NCBI GenBank assembly: GCA_944324915.1
Contig: CALUYD010000007.1
Span: 1 to 64,000 of the forward strand
From: Candidatus Gastranaerophilales bacterium
GTDB lineage: Bacteria; Cyanobacteriota; Vampirovibrionia; Gastranaerophilales; Gastranaerophilaceae
DNA: 64,000 bases
Reading direction: 5' to 3'
The notes beneath the pieces are model-generated. The model was not told the DNA's origin. It made no database searches and worked only from the letters and a program-made list of their open reading frames with translations. This document shows, one piece after another, positions 19,751 through 27,254 of the stretch. Made by a program: the position numbers and the translations under genes. How positions within the stretch are numbered: position 1 is the first letter of the stretch; every line of letters begins with the position of its first letter.

Positions 19751-21073
19751 ATGGAAAACAATTTTGATACAATTTGTGCAATAATCACTCCGCTATCCCT
19801 TGGAGCAGTTGGTATAATTAGGATTTCAGGTAATAAATCCTATAAAATAGCTCAAGAGATTTTTGATAGAAAAATCAAACCAAAAATGATTAATTATGGT
19901 CATATCGTTGATAGTGACACTATTTTAGATGAAGTTATATTATTACCATTTGTAGCGCCTTCAAGCTATACAGGCGAAGACGTTATCGAAATTCAAACCC
20001 ATGGCAGCCCTGTAATTATAAATTCAATTTTAGAGCTTATTTTATCTAAAGGCGCAAGACTTGCTCAAAGAGGTGAATTTACAAAAAGAGCCTTCTTAAA
20101 CCATAGAATTGATTTATCTCAAGCAGAAGCTGTCTTAGACGTTATTCAATCTAAAAGCACAAAATCTGCACAAAATGCGCTATCAAACTTAGGTGGATAT
20201 TTAAAAAATAAAATAGAAGAAATTAAGAAAGATTTAATTGAAATATATTCAAAAGTTATCGCTTCGGTTGATTTTCCTGAAGATGTTGCTGAAGTAGATA
20301 AAAATTACATCGTATCGATATGTAGCGATAAAATTCTACAAATTGATGAAATTCTATCTAACTCTAAAAGCCACGATTTTATAAGGGATGGATTAAATGC
20401 ATGTTTAATAGGACGTCCTAATGTAGGCAAAAGTTCATTATTTAATGCGCTTTTAAATTACACAAGAGCTATTGTAACCCCAATCGAAGGCACAACCAGA
20501 GATACCATTAAAGAAACTATCAATCTCAACGGTTATTTAATCAATTTTATTGATACTGCAGGAATTAGAGATAAAAATGAAGCCGATTTAGTTGAGCAAA
20601 TTGGTATCGATAATTCCCTTGAAGCAATTAATCAATCTCAAATTGTGTTATTTTTGTTTGAAAATTCTAAAGATGAAATTGATAAAGAATTAATCAAAAG
20701 AGCACAAGGAAAGCAAATTTTATATGTTAAGACAAAATGTGATATTAATTCAAACAGTATGGATGATTGTATTGAAATTAGTTCTAAAACAGGGTTTGGA
20801 ATTAATATTTTAAAAGATAACATAGCGCAAATTATTAAAAATCTTATTCCGCAAGATAATAACTATACAACAAATAAACGTCAGCAAACTTGTCTTTTAA
20901 GAGCGAAAAATGGACTTGAAAATGTTATTAAAACGTCAGAATTTAGCGATGAAGCTGATTTATATGCAATGGATTTAAAAAATTCTATTTTAGCTCTTGA
21001 TGAAATTGTCGGTGAAGTATTAACAGATTCAATTTTAGATAATATATTTGATAATTTCTGTATCGGAAAATAA
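19751..21073 (+). CDS. mnmE: tRNA modification GTPase MnmE
   Basis: MnmE works with MnmG to put carboxymethylaminomethyl groups on U34 of certain tRNAs. The 440 residues hold an N-terminal formyl-THF-binding domain (1-120), a helical domain split around the G domain, and the G domain with GRPNVGKSSLFNALL, a potassium-type GTTRDT loop and DTAG. The C-terminus ends CIGK, the universal MnmE end (FCIGK) with the catalytic-site Cys. It is divergent from yidC with 65 bp between the starts. In many bacteria yidC and mnmE lie in one operon, so here the neighbours are kept but the direction differs. It ends flush with the next convergent gene. Confidence 0.97.
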   Translation: MENNFDTICAIITPLSLGAVGIIRISGNKSYKIAQEIFDRKIKPKMINYGHIVDSDTILDEVILLPFVAPSSYTGEDVIEIQTHGSPVIINSILELILSKGARLAQRGEFTKRAFLNHRIDLSQAEAVLDVIQSKSTKSAQNALSNLGGYLKNKIEEIKKDLIEIYSKVIASVDFPEDVAEVDKNYIVSICSDKILQIDEILSNSKSHDFIRDGLNACLIGRPNVGKSSLFNALLNYTRAIVTPIEGTTRDTIKETINLNGYLINFIDTAGIRDKNEADLVEQIGIDNSLEAINQSQIVLFLFENSKDEIDKELIKRAQGKQILYVKTKCDINSNSMDDCIEISSKTGFGINILKDNIAQIIKNLIPQDNNYTTNKRQQTCLLRAKNGLENVIKTSEFSDEADLYAMDLKNSILALDEIVGEVLTDSILDNIFDNFCIGK

Positions 21074-21802
21074 TTATTTTCTAAAATAAATCGTCTTATA
21101 TTTTATATATTCACCATCTGCACTGTATATTACAGGTAAAACTTGACCATTTTCATCATAGTAATCTTCTTCAAGAAAATCTCTTGAAATAGCATCTAAA
21201 TTATCAATAGCACATCTGAATTGTGTTTGAATATTGCTTCCATATTTTGCTAAATTTCTTAATGGATTATTTGATGTTGAAGATGATAAAAAGTGTCTGT
21301 TTTTAGGATCATTAAAGATTTTAACTATCTTTTTTTGAAGATTGGTTAATAATTCATCTTGAGATACTAAATAAAACATTTGAGCACAATCTGCGCCTGT
21401 TTGTTCATCTTTATAAAATGAATTAAATAGAATATATCTTCTATTAACATCATCCAGCCCGCTTAGCATAAACAAATCTTCTTTAGGGTTAACTTGGTTA
21501 TCTTTGCAAATGTTTAATATAGAACTTGTTAATTTATTTGAAAAATCATTTTGAGTTGATGCTGTGTATGTTATATAAGTCTTTGTGCCTTCATCATCTA
21601 AATCAATTGTTTGTCTTAAAATCGAAAAACTATCTGAATTATCGCTATTTTCAACTTCTTTTATTGTTTCAGGTTCTCTAGGCTCTATTTTTTCTTCATC
21701 AATATCAAAATCTGATATTAAAGCGTCTAAATCTGATATTTCAAAACTACCTGAAAAAGAAATATTATTATTTTTAATATAATTAATTGGACTAATTTGC
21801 AT
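21074..21802 (-). CDS. unknown protein with FSG N-terminal leader
   Basis: A 242-residue protein I cannot assign. It opens MQISPINYIKNNNISFSG, a short polar stretch ending in FSG. As I remember, many Gastranaerophilales proteins of unknown role start with such a leader (FKG or FSG). No signal peptide or membrane helix is present. The middle has mixed alpha/beta character (TKTYITYTASTQNDFSNKL; DEQTGADCAQMFYLVSQDEL) and the end is strand-rich (VLPVIYSADGEYIKYKTIYFRK). It stands alone between convergent mnmE and the FAD oxidoreductase gene 40 bp upstream in the same direction. Confidence 0.6.
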   Translation of the reverse strand: MQISPINYIKNNNISFSGSFEISDLDALISDFDIDEEKIEPREPETIKEVENSDNSDSFSILRQTIDLDDEGTKTYITYTASTQNDFSNKLTSSILNICKDNQVNPKEDLFMLSGLDDVNRRYILFNSFYKDEQTGADCAQMFYLVSQDELLTNLQKKIVKIFNDPKNRHFLSSSTSNNPLRNLAKYGSNIQTQFRCAIDNLDAISRDFLEEDYYDENGQVLPVIYSADGEYIKYKTIYFRK

Positions 21803-21841
21803 AATATAAACCTATTTAATTGCTGCAAATTTATAAAGCAG

Positions 21842-23116
21842 CTAAATATTAATTTTTGCTATATATTTTGCAGTGGCTTCACCCATAGACATACAACTTT
21901 TTTGAACTCTTAGCGCGCTATGGGCTTCAAATTCTGCGCCTAATATTTTGCCAATTACAAATAGATTATCAAAATTATAGCTCATAAGTGATTCAATCGG
22001 TAATTGATAAGAGTTTGTTTTCTGCAATATCGAGCAATCTTTTTTATCGGAATGTACATCGATTGAATAATTAGCAACTAAAACAGGATTATTGAATTCT
22101 CTGGAGCTTAATAAATCGTCTTTTTTAAATATATACTTAGTTTTTACCCTATTTTCTTCACGAACTCCTGTTTGGGTTGCAATATTTGTGATAATAGCAT
22201 TTTGAAACCCCGGAAAATATCTTTTTACAAAAGTGTAAATACGCCAAATAGCTCTTTTTGCGTTAATTAGTTCTCTTGAGTACATAAAAGGATTATTTCT
22301 GTAATTGTTTATACGAGGACAATTAAAAGCAACTTGATTATCGCCTCCGGCAACTGAAAAAAGCTGAAAATAGGCTCTATCCTGCTCTTTTAAGATACCG
22401 TCTTTTACCCCTTTTTGAAGATATTTATCTAGCGCCCATATTTTATTAGTATCCCAAGTACAAGCAGTAGTAAAATGAATTTTATTATTTGTATCTCTAT
22501 CGTTTCGATAGGTATTGGTAATATTCTCATCTTTATCAACATTTAAAATAAAATTACAAAATTCATCTAAATTGACATTTCCTAAAATAAACCTTAGCGA
22601 ATTTTGTTGCAAGTTATTATTATCGTTCAATAATTCACATCCGCATTGAATTGAAAATTCCGCTGAACCTGTTGCATCAATAAAATATTTCGCTTCGATT
22701 GGTATTGATAACATTCTTGAATTTAAAACAATAGAATGTATATTATTTGATTTTTTATTTACACTTAAAACTGATGTTTCAAATAAAATTTCAAGATTAT
22801 CAAATGATAAAACGTCTTCTAAGACAATTTTTAAAAGCTCTGGATTTAACCAACCATCATTTTTATCTTTATATGTTATTTGTGCATTATATTTTTTAGC
22901 GGTTTTGATTAATTCCTTGTAATAATCACAGTTAATTTCTTCGACTGATGATTTCATAATTGGAACAACAAGACCAGCTGTCATCAATCCGCCTAAGAAA
23001 TTATTTTTTTCAACAAGAAGTGTTTTTAGTCCATTTTTAGCACAATTATATGCGCAAGCACAACCTGATGTGCCTCCACCTATTATTACAACGTCATATT
23101 TTAATTGATTTTCCAT
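21842..23116 (-). CDS. FAD-dependent oxidoreductase
   Basis: A 424-residue flavoprotein of the FAD_oxidored family. The N-terminal dinucleotide fold VVIIGGGTSGCACAYNCAKNGLKTLLVEK is clear, then FLGGLMTAGLV, a motif of this family. The end has SAxRVQxxCMSMGEATA. Substrate is unknown; relatives are annotated loosely as succinate or xanthan-lyase-like oxidoreductases. The start is set at ATG 23116: a perfect promoter (TTTACA, 17 bp, TATAAT) has its -10 box six bases before it, and a longer form starting at 23134 would place the -10 box inside the gene. It is divergent from the response regulator. Confidence 0.85.
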   Translation of the reverse strand: MENQLKYDVVIIGGGTSGCACAYNCAKNGLKTLLVEKNNFLGGLMTAGLVVPIMKSSVEEINCDYYKELIKTAKKYNAQITYKDKNDGWLNPELLKIVLEDVLSFDNLEILFETSVLSVNKKSNNIHSIVLNSRMLSIPIEAKYFIDATGSAEFSIQCGCELLNDNNNLQQNSLRFILGNVNLDEFCNFILNVDKDENITNTYRNDRDTNNKIHFTTACTWDTNKIWALDKYLQKGVKDGILKEQDRAYFQLFSVAGGDNQVAFNCPRINNYRNNPFMYSRELINAKRAIWRIYTFVKRYFPGFQNAIITNIATQTGVREENRVKTKYIFKKDDLLSSREFNNPVLVANYSIDVHSDKKDCSILQKTNSYQLPIESLMSYNFDNLFVIGKILGAEFEAHSALRVQKSCMSMGEATAKYIAKINI

Positions 23117-23122
23117 AACCTG

Positions 23123-23151
23123 ATTATAAACCATGTTTTACTAAATGTAAA
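23123..23151 (-). promoter_or_regulatory. promoter of the FAD oxidoreductase gene, leaderless geometry
   Basis: Minus-strand TTTACA (23146-23151), a 17-bp spacer, TATAAT (23123-23128), then six bases to the ATG. This is the clearest leaderless promoter in the window. Confidence 0.65.
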
Positions 23152-23189
23152 AATGATATTATTATTGAATAAAATACCTGTTTTAATAT

Positions 23190-23202
23190 TAATCGATTGG
23201 TA
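23190..23202 (-). repeat. 13-bp TACCAATCGATTA element, copy 1 (inverted)
   Basis: TAATCGATTGGTA on the plus strand is the exact reverse complement of copy 2. It lies about 75 bp before the FAD oxidoreductase start and about 190 bp before the response regulator start. Confidence 0.6.
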
Positions 23203-23390
23203 GTGATAATGTATATTATGTAAACAGGCTTATTAATTTATAACTAGGTTAAATTATACTATCTAAATTCTTTTATAAATGATATTTCAAGTTTAAATTC
23301 GCATAATAATACTACTTAATTTTAAAAAATCTCCTAATGAAATGCAAAATATTAACTGATAATTTAAGTTTGTCAATAAAGGAGTTTAAT

Positions 23391-24083
23391 ATGGAAAACA
23401 GTGTATCGACTAATAAATTACAACAAACAGTAAGATTAATGCTCGTTGATGACCATAAATTATTTAGATGCGGAATAAAATCGCTTTTTGAAAATTCAAA
23501 AGGTGTTTGTGTTGTAGCTGAAGCGTCGAATGGTAAAGAGGGTGTTTCTAAAATATTAGCTCAAAATCCGGATGTTGTTTTGCTTGATTTGGAATTGGGC
23601 GATATCAACGGATTAGATTTAATTGAAAAGGTTACAGCTCAAAAACCAAATGTTAAATTTGTGATTTTAACCTCACATATAAATGAACATGTAATAAATA
23701 AAGCAATGAAAATGGGGATTTATGGATATATTTTAAAAGATATAAATGCTGAATTTTTAGATATGATAGTTAAATCTATTTCAAATGGCGCAATGTGGAT
23801 TGACAAAAAAGTTGTGCAAATTTTGCGCGAATTAAATCCAAATGTAATTCCTGCTACTCAAGTTTCAAGAACAAATTTTAAATCAACACATGCAAATTTG
23901 ACTGCTCGAGAATATGAAGTCTTAAAATTGGTTGTAGACGGTAAATCAAATCTTCAAATTGCAAATGAATTACATATTTCAGAACATACATCAAAAGCAC
24001 ATGTTTGTAATATTATTCAAAAACTTGTTGTTGATGATAGAACACAAGCTGCTGTTAAAGCTATAAGAGAAGGTATTGTATAG
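23391..24083 (+). CDS. NarL/LuxR-type response regulator
   Basis: A two-domain response regulator of 230 residues. The receiver domain has the acidic pair (LVDDHKLFR), the phosphate-accepting Asp in VVLLDLELG, Thr in VILTSH and Lys in YILKD, so it should be phosphorylated normally. The C-terminal GerE/LuxR HTH is LTAREYEVLKLVVDGKSN and following. No sensor kinase is adjacent; it is an orphan. The ATG at 23391 has AAAGGAG nine bases upstream; an in-frame ATG at 23337 has none. Copies of a 13-bp element lie upstream and just downstream, candidate binding sites. The downstream rhodanese gene may be its partner or target. Confidence 0.93.
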   Translation: MENSVSTNKLQQTVRLMLVDDHKLFRCGIKSLFENSKGVCVVAEASNGKEGVSKILAQNPDVVLLDLELGDINGLDLIEKVTAQKPNVKFVILTSHINEHVINKAMKMGIYGYILKDINAEFLDMIVKSISNGAMWIDKKVVQILRELNPNVIPATQVSRTNFKSTHANLTAREYEVLKLVVDGKSNLQIANELHISEHTSKAHVCNIIQKLVVDDRTQAAVKAIREGIV

Positions 24084-24092
24084 AATTTTATC

Positions 24093-24111
24093 AATACCAA
24101 TCGATTAGTTA
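24093..24111 (+). repeat. AATACCAATCGATTAGTTA element, copy 2
   Basis: It lies between the response regulator stop and the rhodanese start. It matches copy 3 at 17 of 19 positions, 38 bp apart start to start. It covers the place where a -35 box would sit for the TAGAAT at 24119-24124. Confidence 0.6.
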
Positions 24112-24130
24112 TATATTATAGAATATTATA

Positions 24131-24149
24131 AATACCAATCGAATAGATA
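24131..24149 (+). repeat. AATACCAATCGAATAGATA element, copy 3
   Basis: The second direct copy in front of the rhodanese gene, ending 19 bases before its ATG and just before the AGGAGG ribosome site. Confidence 0.6.
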
Positions 24150-24168
24150 CATATTAAAGGAGGTAAAA

Positions 24169-24570
24169 ATGAAGAATAAAAATTATACTTTTGATTCAAA
24201 CAAAGCAAAAGAATTTTTTCTTGAGAAAATATCTTTCCAAGTTACTCCAAGAGAACTTGAAAAACTTATTAAATCGGATATAGAAAATTTTAATATTGTT
24301 GACGTTAGAAAATATGACGATTATATTGATGGACATATTCCTTTTGCAATTCATGTGCCCTTAGATAGTATTGAAGAACACCTTGTTATGTTTGATAAAG
24401 ACAAAGTAAATATTGTATATAGTTACTGTCCATATTGCCAAAAATCCGCTCTAGCAGCTTATATCATAGCAAATAAGGGGTATCCTGTTATGACACTTAT
24501 GGGTGGGTATAAAATATGGCATGAAATCGGCTTTGACACTGTAAAAAATGCTTCTGAAGCCGATAAATAA
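24169..24570 (+). CDS. single-domain rhodanese-like protein
   Basis: A 133-residue protein with one rhodanese domain (about 25-125). Typical parts are VTPRELEKLI, FNIVDVRKYDDYIDGHIPFAIHVPL and GGYKIWHEIGF. The catalytic loop reads YSYCPYCQKSA, with Cys present but spaced as CxxC rather than the standard CxxxxR, so a redox or sulfur-carrier role is as likely as thiosulfate transfer. A very strong AGGAGG site precedes the ATG. Two direct repeats shared with the response regulator region lie in its promoter, suggesting control by that regulator. Confidence 0.88.
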   Translation: MKNKNYTFDSNKAKEFFLEKISFQVTPRELEKLIKSDIENFNIVDVRKYDDYIDGHIPFAIHVPLDSIEEHLVMFDKDKVNIVYSYCPYCQKSALAAYIIANKGYPVMTLMGGYKIWHEIGFDTVKNASEADK

Positions 24571-24605
24571 TATAAAAGATGTATTTAATATTATCCCAAA
24601 AAATG

Positions 24606-24733
24606 TATAATTTTAATAAATGCTGTTTGTACAAGCATAAAAAAAAGCCCTAAAATTGGGCTTTAAGATTTACTAACGATACAAGACTCATTATATAACC
24701 GGTTTTGAAATTATATCAAATTCGGTTTTTTTT
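24606..24733 (+). ncRNA. possible small RNA or double 3' end after the rhodanese gene
   Basis: The 310-bp stretch between 24570 and 24881 has no reading frame worth calling. It holds TGTATAAT (24604-24611), a small hairpin ATGCT/AGCAT (24619-24637), a hairpin AAAGCCC/GGGCTTT (24644-24664) and a terminator ending at 24733. A transcript of about 115 nt could run from about 24618 to the terminator. A simple 3' tail of the rhodanese mRNA is the plainer reading. No convincing -35 box is present. Confidence 0.25.
24697..24733 (+). terminator. intrinsic terminator downstream of rhodanese gene
   Basis: Outer stem AACCG/CGGTT, inner stem TTTGA/TCAAA around AATTATA, followed by T8 (24726-24733). Confidence 0.6.
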
Positions 24734-24880
24734 ATGCCTTAACTCAAGGCGCATTATTTATAATATCTTATAAATAAAATTTTGCAATAAAAAACCAATA
24801 TTTTTAACTTTACTTAATAATTAAGCAAAAAAACCGCTTTATCCGACTTTATATATAGTGTAGTATTTAAGAAGTGCGTT

Positions 24881-26581
24881 ATGTCAGTAGTTAAAAATTA
24901 TCAAGATTTTAAAAAAAATCAACCTCAATACAAGCCTTGGAAACAAGGGCGTGACTTAAGTTTAGAAAAAAAAGTAGAATACATAAAGAATAACAAAATT
25001 AATCCTAATGATTACAACAATGATATAGAACGCGCAAAAATAGTTTTAAATGCAGTTGATGTTATGGATGAATATTCTCAAAGTAGCGCCGAGAATATGG
25101 AGCAAGTTACACAAGCTGCGATTATGCCAATAGGAACTGCGCTGCCTTATGTTTCATTAGGTGTTGGTGGTCTTGTTGGTCTTATAGGCAAAAAATCAAG
25201 AAATGCTTTTAATGAAATATTTAATGGTAATTTTAAAAATATAAAACACCTTATCCCATCAGGACTTGCAGCTGCTGCTACTTTAGTTTCAGGTTTATCA
25301 GCTCTTACATTTTGGGCATGTAAAAACCAAATAAGAGCTTCGAGATTAGCAAGAACAGAAGCTATGATAAACGACTTATCCAGTATAAATCAATTTGCTG
25401 TATTAGATGAAAGTCAAAAAGCTGAAGTTGAAAAAATTGCTGATACAATTCAAGTTGATAAAAAAGAATCTAAACAAACAATACAAAAAAGAACAGGTCT
25501 TGGAGTATTATCTTCACTAAAAACAATGGTTAAACCAGATCAAAAAGTCGTTGATAAATATAATGAAATTAGTAAAAATACAGAAGAAGAAATAAAAAAT
25601 ATTGATAATATAAAATTAAATAAAGAACAAGAATTAGAAGCAAAAAAAGATAAAGAATTAATACAAACAATTGTCGAAAAAGTTGATATCGCCTCTCAAG
25701 ATTATGCAGAAAACACTGAACTTGCAACAGGTGTATTGGGCGCAATTTTTGCAGGTTTAGGTGTTGGTTCGTATGCAGGAATTAAAAAAATTCTTTCTTT
25801 CATCAATCCGCTTAAGAAATATTCTAGCATTTGTGCTGTTGTAATTTCTTATGTTGGAGTGCTTGCTGGCGCTATATATGCCACAAAACTACAAAAACAA
25901 GCGTCTAGAGTTGGTCGTTATAAAGCAAGAAAAGAGCTTTTAGATAATCCTGAGCAATTGGTATATGTTGACTCAGAAAAATATAAAGACACTCAAATAC
26001 AACCAAAAGAAAACAAAAAAGACGGTTACTTTAAAAGATTATTTAATTTAATCAAAGACAACAAAGAATATAATGAATACATCAAAAGCAACAATACAAG
26101 AAATATACAATTAAGAAAAGCAAAAGATAAAATTAAATTATCGGATAAACAAGCATTGCGTGCTGAACAACTTCAAAAAAATGTATTTAAAATGTTTAAC
26201 AGGCTAGATGATAAATCACAATCTTACGCTGAAGCAACCGAGGCAATAGGAGATGTTGCTATGCAAATGTTAACTTTAATATCTAGTCTTATTCCAATGA
26301 TAGTAATAGCAACAAAGACCCTTAAAACAAAAAAAATTGGTCTTAAGGATTTCGCTGTATCATTTCTTCCATTAATTCCCACTATTTTATTAAATATTTA
26401 TATTACAAAAGAGCAAAAAAGCGCTTCAAGAGTAGCTGATATGGTAGCAATAAATGAATTATCGGATTATCGTCATTTTGGTTCAACAAGAACAATAAAT
26501 TCTTCAAATAATGAAAGTGAAAAAAATATCGACATAAATGTTAGTCCAATGTTAAAGAAAGTTTTAGGCAAATCTATTTAA
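24881..26581 (+). CDS. membrane protein with three repeats of a two-helix unit, unknown
   Basis: A 566-residue protein I do not recognise. It contains three diverged copies of one module: about 67-173, 273-362 and 447-534. Each copy begins with an (S/Y)AExxE motif (SSAENMEQ, DYAENTEL, SYAEATEA), has two hydrophobic helices (80-103 and 126-147; 283-302 and 313-334; 458-478 and 489-508), then a basic motif KxQxxASRxxR and an acidic helix (for example KLQKQASRVGRYKARKELLD). The links between copies are highly charged. Six membrane helices with charged cytoplasmic links are predicted. No signal peptide is seen. A weak AAGAAG precedes the ATG. It overlaps convergent rex by eight bases. Confidence 0.75.
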   Translation: MSVVKNYQDFKKNQPQYKPWKQGRDLSLEKKVEYIKNNKINPNDYNNDIERAKIVLNAVDVMDEYSQSSAENMEQVTQAAIMPIGTALPYVSLGVGGLVGLIGKKSRNAFNEIFNGNFKNIKHLIPSGLAAAATLVSGLSALTFWACKNQIRASRLARTEAMINDLSSINQFAVLDESQKAEVEKIADTIQVDKKESKQTIQKRTGLGVLSSLKTMVKPDQKVVDKYNEISKNTEEEIKNIDNIKLNKEQELEAKKDKELIQTIVEKVDIASQDYAENTELATGVLGAIFAGLGVGSYAGIKKILSFINPLKKYSSICAVVISYVGVLAGAIYATKLQKQASRVGRYKARKELLDNPEQLVYVDSEKYKDTQIQPKENKKDGYFKRLFNLIKDNKEYNEYIKSNNTRNIQLRKAKDKIKLSDKQALRAEQLQKNVFKMFNRLDDKSQSYAEATEAIGDVAMQMLTLISSLIPMIVIATKTLKTKKIGLKDFAVSFLPLIPTILLNIYITKEQKSASRVADMVAINELSDYRHFGSTRTINSSNNESEKNIDINVSPMLKKVLGKSI

Positions 26582-27197
26582 TATCAGATATTGCACAAAA
26601 TTGAAGAAAACTACCAATTAAATTTTCATTCCAAACCTTAACATCGTCAGGAACAGTAAGTATACTCGGTGCAAAATTCCAGATATATTTAATTCCGGCT
26701 TTAATAATTTCATCTGCAACTTCTTGAGCAACTTTGTTTGGAATGGTTAAAATAGCAATATTTGCACCTGTTTCCTCTATTTTATTTTTTAAGGTTGAAA
26801 GATGATAAATTTCTTTATTATCAAATTTTTTACCTATTTTTGCCTCATTTATATCAAAAAGTCCTAATATTTCAAGCCCAAACTCACTAAATTTAGAGTA
26901 TTTAGAAAGCGCTATACCTAAATTCCCTGCACCAATTACAAAGGCTTTTTTTGTAGTTTTATAATCAAGTACATCTTCTATAATATTTTTTAACTCGCTA
27001 ACAACATAGCCAACTTTACATTTACCCTTGCAATTAATGCTTTTTAAGTCCTTTCGAACTTGTGTTTCATCTATTTTTAAGAATGATGATATTTGAGCAG
27101 AGGTAATATTTTCAATATCTTTTTTAGAATATTCACGAAGGATTGTATGATATTGAGTAAGCCTGTTTATTGTTCTTTGCGATAGTGTATGTTTCAT
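26574..27197 (-). CDS. rex: redox-sensing transcriptional repressor Rex
   Basis: Rex represses fermentation genes and lets go of DNA when NADH is high. The 207 residues have an N-terminal winged helix (1-70; SQRTINRLTQYHTILREY, SAQISSFLKIDETQVRKDL) and a Rossmann domain with GAGNLGIAL (89-97). The gene lies directly downstream of adhE, the classic Rex target, in the same direction. A strong hairpin lies between them (27211-27240). GGAG precedes the ATG. The pairing strongly suggests that adhE is Rex-controlled here, although no clean Rex box was found at the adhE promoter. Confidence 0.94.
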   Translation of the reverse strand: MKHTLSQRTINRLTQYHTILREYSKKDIENITSAQISSFLKIDETQVRKDLKSINCKGKCKVGYVVSELKNIIEDVLDYKTTKKAFVIGAGNLGIALSKYSKFSEFGLEILGLFDINEAKIGKKFDNKEIYHLSTLKNKIEETGANIAILTIPNKVAQEVADEIIKAGIKYIWNFAPSILTVPDDVKVWNENLIGSFLQFCAISDIK

Positions 27198-27210
27198 AAA
27201 ACTCCATTAG

Positions 27211-27240
27211 AAAAGGGGCTACAATCACTTGTAACCCCTT
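27211..27240. terminator. strong hairpin between adhE and rex
   Basis: AAAGGGG, one mismatch, TACAA, a short loop, TTGTA, one mismatch, CCCCTTT. On the minus strand it is followed by TTTTCT. It lies 15 bp after the adhE stop and 14 bp before the rex start, so it can end the adhE mRNA with partial read-through into rex. Confidence 0.6.
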
Positions 27241-27254
27241 TAATTTATAAGTAA

